From the NCBI GenBank assembly GCA_014825775.1, contig MVAQ01000130.1:1-59162 (forward strand): a stretch of 59,162 nt of DNA. The letters run 5' to 3'. Source of the DNA: Krasilnikovozyma curviuscula (Eukaryota; Basidiomycota; Tremellomycetes; Cystofilobasidiales; Mrakiaceae). Shown one piece after another: positions 1 through 11,749 of this stretch (the first letter of the stretch is position 1; the number at the start of each line of letters is the position of its first letter). The notes beneath the pieces were generated by a model. The model had not been told where the DNA came from. It was given only the letters and a program-made list of their open reading frames with translations, and searched no databases. Both the position numbers and the translations under genes were made by a program.

Positions 1-506
1 CACCTCAGATATCACCAATGTCTTCATCATCTACTATGTTGCGCTTATCGCTCCTGACCCCAATGGAAAATGGCCTGCTTCTGTATTGTCCGCCACCAGC
101 CTGCCAGCCTGCGGTAGCTCGCCGTCTCTAAAAGATCGGGTCACTTCTGACGACGACAATCAAAGCAAAGACATCTCCAACTGTCGCCTAGTTTTCTGTC
201 AGTTTCTATCTTTCTTTCTGACTAAAAGGATCTTGAGCTAGGTCTGATATATCGCTTATGTTTAACATGTCCCTCGGTACGTTGCTCGCCTATCTGTGAA
301 TGACTCGACTTTTTCATCGGTTTTGTTGGTCTGTGCTTTGAAACCCTGAATTCTCATCATCAGTGTGAATTCTTCAACTTTAACTCTCTTTGATCTTGTT
401 AGGATTCTTTTGCTGACTTCGACTTCCTCCGTAGAACCTGGCTCTCTTTCGTTTAGGCGCTGTACTTCGAACTTGCACCAAACCAAATCTACCTCTCATC
501 AGAAAA
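1..506. other. Upstream non-coding region of GLY1
   Basis: No convincing coding exon was found here on either strand. The stretch precedes the threonine aldolase start codon and probably holds its promoter and 5' leader. The window starts inside it, so a neighbour may lie just outside. Open frames on the minus strand are short and lack family features. Confidence 0.5.
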
Positions 507-2253
507 ATGACTGCTACAGTGAAACCTGTGTTTGACCCATATGTGGTGACTGAGAAGATCGGTGGTGCTGCTAACGTGGCCAAGTTCAAGGCCATCCAGA
601 GGGACTTCAGAAGTTTGTATTCCCTATTTGCGTTTCCCTTCAGTTCCTCTTTCAGTTCTTATCACTGACGATTCAATATATCTATTATGCTACTGATTCC
701 AGCCGATACCATTACTATTCCAAGGTATAGCATATCCTCCGCTAGACTTGACTGTGCCCCATGTGCTCACTTATCTTTGTGTGCTACAGTGACGAGATGC
801 TCCTCGCGACCCTGTTGGCTTCAAGAGGCGACGATGTCTACCATGAAGGTAAGCTTCTATCACTCCATTTTTACTTTTTCCAAGTTATAACACTGACTTC
901 GGTATTCTTTCCAAAATCCAGACAGCTCGACAGCTGCTCTCGAGGCTCGAGTAGCAAAGCTCGCTGGTAAAGAAGCTGGTATTTTCCTCGTCAGTGGAAC
1001 CATGTCCAACCGTACGCCCTGCTCCTTCCCTTGCATCCTCTTGAGGGGTTTGCATCTCACCCCTTTTTTTGCTGTTCGGCCATTGGCGGTGGCGCTGTGG
1101 GACTTTCTTTAGAGTTGGCTCTTCGAACCCATCTTCACCAACCCCCACACTCTGTCTTCTCTGATTATAGGGCCCACGTCTACATAAATGAAGCTGGTGG
1201 TATCGCGTTCCATTCTCAAGCATCTTCGTGAGTGCTATCGAAACCGCCGATGGACTCGGAGCGTTTGATCTAATAACATCACTGCGTCCTTCTTCAAGAA
1301 CTCCAATTCTCCCCAAGAATGGTCACCACCTGACTCTGGAAGACGATGTCATCCCTAATGTGGTATTGGGTGACAACATTCACTCCGCTCCCACACGAGT
1401 CATCTCTCTCGAGAACACGCTGAACGGAATGATCTTTCCACAAGATGAGGTTGTGAAGATCAGCAAGTGGGCGAAGGAGCACGATATCGCCATGCATCTA
1501 GACGGAGCGAGGTTGTGGAACGCGGCTGCTGCCGTTGAGGGTACAACGATCGAAACGTTGGGTGAAACGTGAGTGACTTTTAGCAGCTCTAGTGAAGAGT
1601 CCCTCAGAGCACTGTATTGATCTATTTTGTTACACAGTCTGAAGACGCTCTGTGATCCATTCGAAACAGTCTCGCTCTGCATGTCAAAAGGACTCGGGGC
1701 GCCCATCGGCTCAGTCCTTGTAGGCCCCAAGAAGTTCATCAAGAAGGTCGAGTGGTTCCGAAAGCTGTTTGGTGGTGGAATCAGACAGTCTGGTGGACTT
1801 GCTGCCTCGGCGGATTTCGCTCTGACGTACAACTTTGACAAGTTGGTCTACTCGCATCAGATGGCTAAGAAGCTCGCTGAAGGTCTGGAAGAACTTGGAA
1901 TGAACTTCTTAGTTAAGCAGGAGACTTCAATGGTGAGCTTTCACCATACTTCCTTTTTACGATTGTGATTCGAGTAAACGAAACAACTGACGTCTTTGGG
2001 AAATCTATCATAGATCTTCATCGACCCAACCCCACTCGGCTTCACCCTGCCCGAACTGATCAAAGCCCTAGCTTCCCTTTCTGACCCCATCACAATCATG
2101 ATGTCTCGAATCGTTTGCCATCTCCAGATCACGGAACAGGCTGTTGTGGACTTCATTGCGTGTGTCAAGACGCTCAAGGAGAAGGCCATTGCGGAGGGCT
2201 TCGTTCCGTCGACGGAAAAGACAGAACATAGCGCTGCTATCAAGCTTTACTAA
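507..2253 (+). CDS. GLY1: Low-specificity L-threonine aldolase, 8 exons
   Basis: PLP-dependent enzyme that cleaves L-threonine/allo-threonine to glycine and acetaldehyde, a cytosolic glycine source in fungi. Exons: 507-612, 703-724, 790-848, 922-1011, 1113-1227, 1299-1568, 1638-1932, 2014-2253; 398 codons plus stop. The reading contains the family landmarks in order: the N-terminal DTITIPSDEML, GDDVYHEDSS, then PKNGHHLTLE, AMHLDGARLWNA, and the PLP-lysine segment SLCMSKGLGAPIGS, followed by GGGIRQSGGLAA. Exon 2 is only 22 nt but is needed for the conserved DTITIPS stretch. The start is the first ATG in frame with this reading. Length is normal for the family. It lies upstream of CCH1 on the same strand with about 800 bp between them. 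Identification is from recognised motifs; the exon borders are inferred. Confidence 0.93.
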
Positions 2254-3054
2254 AAACCTCAGCAGTAGGAGTGTTGATGGTTGAAGACAAGAGTCTCAAA
2301 CCGACCTCCTCCCCCTCTTTCCATGGAGTTGGCTGCAAAATAATGACTTTTCCCGTTGGTATTTGGATTCTAGCTTCTAGATAGACCTCTTTGTTAGATT
2401 TCTAGTCAAGTTATATCAGTTGTGTTGCCTCTATTTTTTCGTTGATGAGGGCAAGCTTGGGGAAACTCCATGCGATGAAGCAGGAAGCGGAGCTGCGCAG
2501 CGAGTTGAGGCTGAAATGTTTTCTTTTCATGGACTCAAGCTAGCATATCACTAGATTAACTACGTAGAGTCTTCGAATATTTGTTTATATAGCTAACAAA
2601 TAGCACTGGCTTGCTGAAACAACACCTGATAAAACTGCACACAGAGCAAAGTTTCGTTTCCGGTGCTTTGATGTGCAGAACAGCCAGTTCCAAAAAGGAG
2701 TAAAATATCTAGCAATAGATTCTATGGGGCTACCTGTCGGTTTGCTTATTTCTGGCTGGTTATGTGGCGTCTTTCTTTCTTCATCGCTTTGACATGTGTG
2801 TGCGCTTTCGAAAGGTCGGCTTGCATCTCAACACGAAACGAACACGTACTACTTTTACAAGATTAATATATCTGTTACTTTGCCTGGTTGGTGCTGTACT
2901 CATAGTCTCCAGGGGGAGCAGCAGTTTCCAGAGAGGTAAGTCCCCTCGCACAGCTCGCAGTTTGGCTGCCAAGTGCCCATGATGAGAACACTGACCTGGC
3001 TTCTGTATTTCTTCTGTCCAGGTACACAACCTCTGAGAACATACGTGCTCTCAT
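2254..3054 (+). promoter_or_regulatory. GLY1-CCH1 intergenic region with probable CCH1 5' leader intron
   Basis: No protein gene was recognised. A well-formed intron (GTAAGT donor at 2936, CAG acceptor ending 3021, 86 nt) lies just before the CCH1 ATG and probably belongs to its 5' untranslated leader. A short upstream frame, 2762-2866 (34 codons, starting MWRLSFFIALTCVCA), could act as a uORF if transcription starts before it. The transcription start is unknown. Confidence 0.4.
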
Positions 3055-6000
3055 ATGGCTCAACACTCGAGGTCTTCATCTCGTTCTTCGAGAGAAAGTG
3101 GCAGTGAAGGGGACGAGGCCATCCCCTCACCAACGGTGAGGACAGGAGGTGCAACGAGAAGGCATAGCTGGAACAGAAGCTCCACTGCTGAAGTCTTAGA
3201 GGGGCCTGCATTGCTGTCCAGTAATATTGGAGCAACTCAATTCACTGGCCTTGGCGTCAACATCCAACCAGTTCCATCCTCGAGTGCAACGCTTGCACCG
3301 CTGCAACTGGGAGAAGACTCACAGACCAGTGCGGTATCTTCCAGTGTGTCACTTTCGTCATCTTCTCCCACGCGATTTGGACCACGTTCGAATTCGAACT
3401 CGTTAGTGACAGGCCAGTCTCCCAGCTCAGCTGCACACCCACCACTCGAGCCTTACGATATTGTGGATCACTACACATCTTCTCCACAACCTTCGATTGC
3501 TGCCAGTGAGAGCTTCGTCCCCATCATGATGCCGGAGAGTACCTTTCACCAGATTCACGTTGGGCCCTCCCAAGTATCCTTCACAGACGAAGCAGAGTCA
3601 ATATCCTCTGGCGAGACTTCAGACGAAGGTGATCGCACTCATTTGACATCTTCTCCTCACATCAAAAGACTATCACAATCAACTTCTCCTCAACGAATCG
3701 TGAATTACAACTACAGTTTCAGCAATTCCTCCAACGACCCCGCTACAGAGCCTCTGTCGCCCAACACGTCCAGGTCCACAGGAGGAATGCTACATCCTTC
3801 GTTACTCTCTCCGAACAGACAAGCAATGCAGAGAAGCCCCAGTACTACCATTCGAAGGATAGGCAACACAATACGGCGCGCGTCAAACAGAGTTGTCAAC
3901 ATGGCTGGCGGTGAGGACAACCAGGCAGTCAGGCTCGAAGATGAAGACGATGATGGGAGTAGCAGGGTTGGAACGGTGATCACTGAGGACCCTATTCCGA
4001 TTGGACCGGAGGAATCTATCCGAAGCACGCTGGTTGATGAGGAGACCGGTCTGAGGGGACGAACCCTTGGATTCATCGGGCCAAAGAGTTGGATCAGGAA
4101 AACTTGTTGGAAAGCTGTCAAGTTCAAGTCAGTGATATCCTTATTATTGTAATGGGTTGTCTGGCTCACTGACAATCCTTTATTCATCACGTTAAAGGGG
4201 TACGGAACCTATCATTCTGCTGCTCATCATCATCAACGTCGTCGTCGTGACAATACAGGGATCAGCTTCACTGGTAGATTGCCAGTCAGGAGGGGCTTGT
4301 AGACCGGATAGCTACTTCAAACAGTGGGAGGATTATGTGGTTTTTGTGTTATTCCTTCTATTCACGTGCGTGTTTTCCCGTTCTCTTCACGTCACCACCA
4401 GACCTAACAGAACAAATCATGCTACTTATTTTATAGAGTTGAGATGTTCGCAAGAATCATTGTTTCTGGTCTTATTCTTCCACCTGAAATTAGGACCTCA
4501 GCACTCTTCTTTGGCAAAGTGGAGGGACAAGAAGGGCGAACATCATTTAGATCGAAGATCATGAGACTAAGGCAAAGGGTCTCATCCGCTACAGCTCTCA
4601 CTCACCCTCAGCATCAACGAACACGCTCGAACTCCATGGACTCAAATGCATCTGATGATCTGTTCACCATCGCACCGCTTGAACACGACTTGAACGATTC
4701 TCACCCTGGAGATGACAGCAGACCTCACGCTCAAGATACATTTAAAGCTCCTCGAAAACTGGATCTCAAGTCTCAACTCTCGAGAGTGAAAACCCTTGGA
4801 AAACGACGAGATACTGATCCTTCGTCACCGGGAAGTCACAAGATGAGGAAAGCCTCGTCAGCATTAGAGAAAACTTTTTCAAGCCTACCAGCTGAGGAAT
4901 TATCAGTAGAAATTGAATCAGGATCACCTTCCAAACCACCTGTTCCCAAAACAAAGACAACGCTCCTTTCAGAATCTCCGTTCCAACATGCCGTTGCTCA
5001 TCAGAGAGCTCTTGGAACACAGTTTCGACCTTATCTCCGCCATTCTTGGCATCGAATCGACATGTTGGCTATTCTTTGCTACTGGGTGATGTTCTGGTTG
5101 GCAGTCACAGGATATGAAACGTCCAATACTCTGCATCTCTATATCTTCCGTGCTCTGAGTGTTCTTCGGGCTTCTCGACTGCTTGTCGTCACCTCTGGTA
5201 CAACTGTGAGCGTTTACAATTCGGGAAATTACTCACATTGCCTGTACTCATTTGTTGTTGACACCGTTTTAGACTATCTTGCACTCCTTGAAACGCGCGG
5301 GCCCTCTGCTTGGAAACGTCGCATTCTTCGTCACATTTGCGATGGTCTTGTTCTCAATCATCGGCATCCAATCCTTCAAAGGCTCTTACCGACGAACCTG
5401 TCAATGGATCGATCCAGAAAATTCAACAAACATCATTGATCTGGGCCAGAGTTGTGGTAGTTGGTACAACGGGACTGCATCAGTAGGAGCGGTGGATGCG
5501 TCAATGAATGTGCTAGCAGCACCAAAAGGTTACATCTGTCCTTACGGGCAGTACTGCCTCTCCGGAGAAGTAAACGTTCAGGCAGGTCAAAGCTTCGATA
5601 ACATCTTGGAGTCTGCGATGCAGGTTGTAGTTGTCGCATCAGGTATGTGTCTTCGGCGAGGATGTGGCTTCAATATAGAGCTGATGTCGGTCGTTGTTGT
5701 TATCTCCGTTTAGTAAATACCTGGTCCCAGGTCATGTACAACGTTAGTGATTCTATAAGGAATGTTTCTCATTTTGTTGTAATCTCACGGAGCGGAGGGG
5801 CTGTCTTTTTTTAACAGATGATGGACTCAGACTATTTCCTGTCCTGTTTCTACTTCATCGTCGCGTAAGTTTGTCATCGTTTAGTCACACCTTTCTACTC
5901 TAAGCCGACAAACTTTCACTTTAACAGCGTAATCATCTTAAATTTCTGGTATGTCTAGATTGCTATAACATCACTCAGCGCATCGCTGATCGCCTTGATG

Positions 6001-9000
6001 TTTCAGGTTGATCAATTTGCTTGTCGCAGTGGTGGTCAACACCTTTGCAGACATTCGATCTGAAACTAAGCAGTCAGCATTCGGGGCTTCCAAGGCTGAT
6101 GCAGTTATCCACTCTTCCGTGGAACAGTTTGACCTGTTTGGCACTGTTGCAGAGATGAAGAAGAAGCAAAGTCGGCGTGAGAAATTAAAAATTCTCTACG
6201 ATCGAACAGAAAGACTTTGGGCTGGACTGGCTGTTGCTAGTCTGGCTACACAGGCTACAAAAACTGCTGGTACGTTGGTTCCCTCCGGCTGCCGTATACT
6301 ATACGCTGACCGCCAACTTTTGCATCCATTATAGCAACCTCATCTCAGAAACTCAAGCTACTTAGTATGCTTACCATTCTCTTATAATTATACCATCCTT
6401 ACTTGAAGAGCTGATAAATCTTCCCGGTCTCTCAGACCGCCTCGAACTAGGGTACTCGCTAGGGTTTGACTTGGACATCTTGCTTCGTATCGTCACACAC
6501 TGGGACGAATGGCGATCCTTTTTCACAGTTGGAAGAAATATCTTCGACTTGGTCATCGCTGTAGTTTCGACCATTATCCAAATTCCCGTCATAGCCGACT
6601 CGACAGCTCATTCGTGGCTGACGGTCTTCCAGCTACTGCGGTGGTATCGAGTCATTTTGGTCGTTCCTCGTATGAGACCACTACTCGTAAGTGGTTTATT
6701 GACTCGCCCTTTGTCATGAGAACTTCCTGACCTTCCGTGCCATCTCACCGGCTCTCATTTAGGCTGCCGTGTTTGGTTCAGTCGCTGGGTTGGCCAACCA
6801 AACACTGTTTTTATTCATGATCAACTTTTTAGCTGCTCTTGTTGTAAGTCTAACGTTCTGAAACCTGATGGGCCAGATCCAGTTTTCTGACCAAATAGGT
6901 TCTGTAGGGACTTCAACTGTGGCAAGGTGACATTGCGCAAGATGGTACCACCATCACATTCTATCAAATCTACAACTCGTTTCTTGGGATGTATCAGCTC
7001 TTCTCGTCTGAAAATTGGACGACGGTTCTTTACAGCGCACTAGGAGCCGAGCTTTCGTATGGACAGGGTATTATTACTGCCGTTTACCTCTGCGGGTGGT
7101 TTCTCCTTTCCAACTGTGAGCAAAGCCTCTCCTCTTTATCTTCAACTCAAACTGACTGCAAAGTTATTCCTTTTCGATGCTTTTAGTCATCCTATTACAG
7201 ATGTTTATTGCGGTCATTCATGAGAACTTTGCCATCGCTGAAGATCAGAAACGTCAACAGCAGATGGACGCGTTTATCCGGAAATCAGAGCCCAAGTCGG
7301 CTGCCAATCTGTGGGTCGAGAAATGGAATCCTTACAGGTATTTTAAGGGATATAATTCAATGATCTCACGAGACACTGGCGACTCGTCTGATGAACCAGG
7401 AATACCGCTCAAGACTGCGGAAACTACCAAACCTTTCAAACCAAGCGTAAGCCACGTTGCGCAGATGTTAGCAGATGCCTATAACAATTCACTTGACTGA
7501 TGTACTCAACTCCCTTTTCCATCTTGAAGTGGCTCGATGAACGCTCATACTTCGAGAAAACTGGCGACGAAGGCATGGGAAGCTACCTTCGACGAGTGCT
7601 GAGACTGGACGCGAATCGCCCTGAAACTTTTGCCCTCCAAAACCTGAAATCCAGTCGAATCTCTCTCAATATTTTAGGATTTAGAGACCCAGCATCGCAG
7701 CATCAACGCGGAAGTTCAAATCGCAGATCGTAAGTTCCGTTCGTCAACTTTCTAGCGCCATGGACTAAATCTGTTGTATTTAGCCTGTTTCTCTCCAACG
7801 CTGTTGCACCGCCGTCTAATCCAGCACAGGCGAAAGCTGATAGAGAAGCCCGGGAACGGGAACAAGCCTTCATCAGGGTGCACCCCTCTTACGACCGGTC
7901 CCTCTGGATCTTCAGACAGAATAACCTATTGCGCCGCTTTTGCCAAAAGTTGGTTCCATCACCTGCAGGAGAAAGAGTCTTCGGCATTCCTGCCAATCCG
8001 ACTTACAGCTTCTTCTTCAAATTGGTGATCTACATCTCAGTCATCTCGAGTGTTGTCGTGGCGGGAGTTGCAACACCATCATACAGGAAGACTTTCTATG
8101 ACGAACATGGAGTCCATGTAGTCAATTGGTTTGAGATGACCGAAATCAGTTTGGGTTTCATCTTTGTGGTCGAATTCCTGATCAAAATTATTGCCGATGG
8201 ATTCGTTTTCTGTAAGAACTAGTTTCTTCTTTTTCCTTTGTGTTCACCGTCCATGGCTGATGATCATCTCTAATGTTTACCGCTTGTGTTAAAACACTAC
8301 TATAGCTGTAAGTGCTTTACTGAATGATGCATATAGATTGTGTCGTATGCTGATATCAACTTTAAATTTGTAGCCCAACGCCTACTTACGAAACATCTTC
8401 AACCTCTTGGATCTGATTGTCTTGATTACGCTTCTGGTCAACACCATCACCACCCTAGTCTTTGTAGGCGGTCTCAGTCGATTTACTCGAGCCTTGAAAG
8501 CTTTCAGAACCATCAGGTTGATCACGCTGTCGGAACGATTGCGCGAAACCTTCCATTCGGTGATCATATCCGGTTTCGTCAAGATCCTGGACGCTGCCAT
8601 GCTGGTCATCCTGTACATGATCCCGTTCTCCGTATGGGGACTTAATATCTTCAGGGGGCTTCTCTTCTATTGCAATGATGACAACTCAAGTGGCCTTGTC
8701 GACTGCAATAACGAATACTTGAGTTCTCCTACAGATGTTGGATCATTCTTGGCTCCGAGGGTATGGAGCAACCCTGGATTGACACAATCAGTGTGGTCTT
8801 TCGATGATTTTAAATCATCGTTGTTGATTCTTTTCGAAGTTGTTTCTTTGGAAGGATGGATTGACGTGATGGCCTCGTAAGTCAAAAGCTTTATGACGGT
8901 ATCACGTTGCACTCATCATCACAATACCTTCTTCAACTCACAGTACTATGAATATCAATGGAATTGATTTGCAACCATCTACCAACGCTTCACAGTGGAA

Positions 9001-11673
9001 TGCTCTTTTCTCCGTTATTTACAATCTTTTTGGAGCTGTCATCAGTACGTCACGCCAATCAGTGTTCCTCAGCTTCGCTCCTCTGTCTGAAAGCTCGCTC
9101 CCGCTCCCTTTTTAGTATTGACATTGTTCGTCTCGATCATTATCGAGAACTTCGGACAACGCTCTGGCAGTGCTCTCTTGACTACCGCGCAGAGACAGTG
9201 GGAAGACTTAGAAAAGGTAATTGCTCGCCAAGCTCCGAGCAAACGGCCAAGACAGTTGCCCGGGTCTGCCTTTCGCTCTTGGTGCTATGAAAGATGTGAG
9301 CCAGTCTTTCTTTTCGCATATCGTGTTCTGTTATTGATGATAATGATTCCCAGCTGTTTCCAAACACGGATACTGGTCGAGAGGAATGTTCGCTTTGTAC
9401 ATTCTCCATATAATTCTTCTCACGTATGTTCTCTTTTAACCTTCGTATGATTTGATTTGGAAGCAACGCTGACGTCCGCTACAGCACTCAAACTTACGCC
9501 AATTCGGTCCTGAACTCCCATTCGGAGAGACTGAGAGGTACGAGATGTGTTTTCTCTTCTTCGAACTATCTCAGCCATGTCCTCACATTTTCCCACATTT
9601 TTTAGACATCATTTTTGTGGTATTTCTGTCAATTTTCGCCTTCGACATTTCGATTCGAGGATATGGTTTGGGCTGGCGTGCCTTTCGAAGCAATGGCTGG
9701 AGTGAGTTCGTCACTCAAGTCTGGAAATCATTTTACTGACACTGTAATCCTTTACAACTACATCCACAAGATATTTATGATCTCTTGGCAATTTCTGGAT
9801 CTGTGACGACAACTCTGTTGACTCTCACTGGAAGTAATTCCAATACGAATACTCAGCTTCAGAAGCTCTTTTTGGTTTCCATCTCCCTTAAGCTTGTCCA
9901 AAAGAGTAGTCCACTCAACCAACTATTCAAGACGGCGGTCACATCGCTACCTGCCATTGGAAATCTGTTCATGCTTTGGTTCTGTTTTTTCCTCTTCTTT
10001 GGACTCATGGTACGTACGCTGGCAAAATTCTAAACTCATAATCGTGATTTTTTTTTTATTAACCCAATCCTGTTTTATGAGCAGGATCTCGAAGTGTTCT
10101 CTTTGGCGAAGTGGGGCAATTCAGAAACTCGCTATCAAAACTTCCGGGACTTCCCTCAAACACTAGTCATGCTGGCATTTATGAGCACTGGAGAAGGCTG
10201 GAATGGTAAGTTAATTTCTCTCTCCTTATTTGTTTCCTTTTGAACTAAAACAGCTTTTCAGGTTACATGCACGACTACACCATGTCATACCCGAGATGCA
10301 CCGAGTCGAATAATTACCTGGAATCTGACTGCGGATCTATGCCTTGGGCGCTATCTCTGTTCATTGCGTTCAACATTATTTCAATGTATCTTTTTGTGAA
10401 CATGTTCACTGGTAAGTTGTATTGCTGATTTGGTTTGGGCTGTACACTTACAAGTCGCTGCTCGCAGGTGTTGTTGTCCAAAGTTTCTCTTACGTTTTTC
10501 AATTTCCTGGGAAAGCGTCTCTTAACAGAGAGGATATCAGTGAGTGTTTCTGGTGAAGGTCCTCCCTCCTGCAGCATACTCATCACAGCTATCTTGATAC
10601 TGTAGGAGCCTTCAAGAAAGTCTGGGCTGAATTTGATTCTGATCGAACTGGGTATATCAAACATGACGCTTTTATTCCTTTCTTCGCTGTAAGTATGCAT
10701 CCATGACTCTCTAGGTACCTATCTCGCATTACTAACCGTTGACTTTAGAAACTATCTGGAGTCTTCGAAGTTCGACCGTATGCTAAGGAGTACAGCGTCA
10801 AGAATATTATTCGTCTTTCAGCCCCTTCTGGACAGGAATTAGTTTCTCAAGATCCTCTCATTATTTCCGTCAGTTTTATCTCTCACTTTGTCCTTTCCCT
10901 GGCACGACTTCTGACGGTTGCTCTCTAGGGCACTAACAACGACTTGAACGTCCACAAGCTAAATACATTGTTGCACAAAATTGATTTTTCGAAAATTAGA
11001 AAACGACGGAAAATTTTCAACAGGCTAGTAATTGAGGTAAGTTCCAGGCGTATATAGATAAAGATGTAGTGGGTTCTGATCACTTCCACTTTGTTTACAG
11101 GCCGCCATCTCTGATGAAGGTGGAAAAGGAATCTCTTTCACCAAAATGCTGACTATGCTGGCCCATTACAAATTGGTGGATGATGAGGAAGCGCTACAGT
11201 AAGAACCTTTACCTTCAGTCCCAGACTCCTTGCTGGTTTCTGAAATGCTCTGCTGCAGAATTGAAGATTTACAGAAACGCAGAAATAAGACAGATCTAGT
11301 TCAAGAACTGGTCAACCTTGACAAAGCTCAGTGTGTCTTGAGAACCCTGGTATATCGTCGTCGATTTCTGCAACTCAGAAAAGAGATGCTGCGTACACTG
11401 ATCGTTCCGACGCACGGAATGCCAGCCATTGTAGTAGACGGATCCAATACTGTTCCTGCCACTCCACCTCGCCCCACACTGAACCTGGACACTTCCTCTA
11501 TCCATTCTACTCCCAGCCAGTCCTCTCCTAGAAATTATTCACCCACCTCGGCTGCCACCCTGATCACGAACCCATTTGGGGACGATATTACCCCTTCATC
11601 TCCTCGCGTCCCCAACACATCCCTATCACCTTCAGATTTACAAGGCCGTAGTGCCGCTAGGGATAGCATTTAA
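3055..11673 (+). CDS. CCH1: Voltage-gated calcium channel alpha subunit Cch1, 31 exons
   Basis: Fungal high-affinity Ca2+ channel pore protein (partner Mid1), acting at the plasma membrane and feeding calcineurin signalling. The model gives 2202 aa, larger than animal CaV cores because of a Ser-rich cytosolic N-terminus of about 355 residues. Four six-helix repeats follow. Domain I has a hydrophilic insertion between S2 and S3 (about 4500-5030). S4 helices include [13 protein letters not shown] (I), [16 protein letters not shown] (II) and [14 protein letters not shown] (III). The S4 of repeat IV has few charges. Pore residues at the selectivity position read Asn (5716), Glu (7010), Glu (8851), Glu (10193). 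After repeat IV comes an EF-hand-like loop, [15 protein letters not shown]. Small exons: 5714-5742 (29 nt), 5928-5948 (21 nt), 6335-6364 (30 nt) and 8306-8307 (2 nt). Convergent with the EED-like gene, 76 bp apart. Confidence 0.93.
8306..8307 (+). other. CCH1: Inferred 2-nt microexon (CT) of CCH1
   Basis: The preceding exon ends at 8211 with one base of a split codon, and the next clear exon starts at 8374 in phase 0 (reading [13 protein letters not shown]). Direct splicing would shift the frame. Between them, TATAG is followed by CT and then GTAAGTG, so a 2-nt exon flanked by consensus sites completes a Ser codon. It gives ADGFVFSPNAYLRN, which matches the conserved S2-S3 region of Cch1 proteins. 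The flanking introns are 94 and 66 nt. With it, CCH1 coding exons sum to 6609 nt, a multiple of three. Confidence 0.7.
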
Positions 11674-11749
11674 CGACTTTCATGACGTAGACAACGTGAT
11701 GAGTTACAGATGACTTAAGATATTGTATTTGCCTATGTAAAACTAGATT

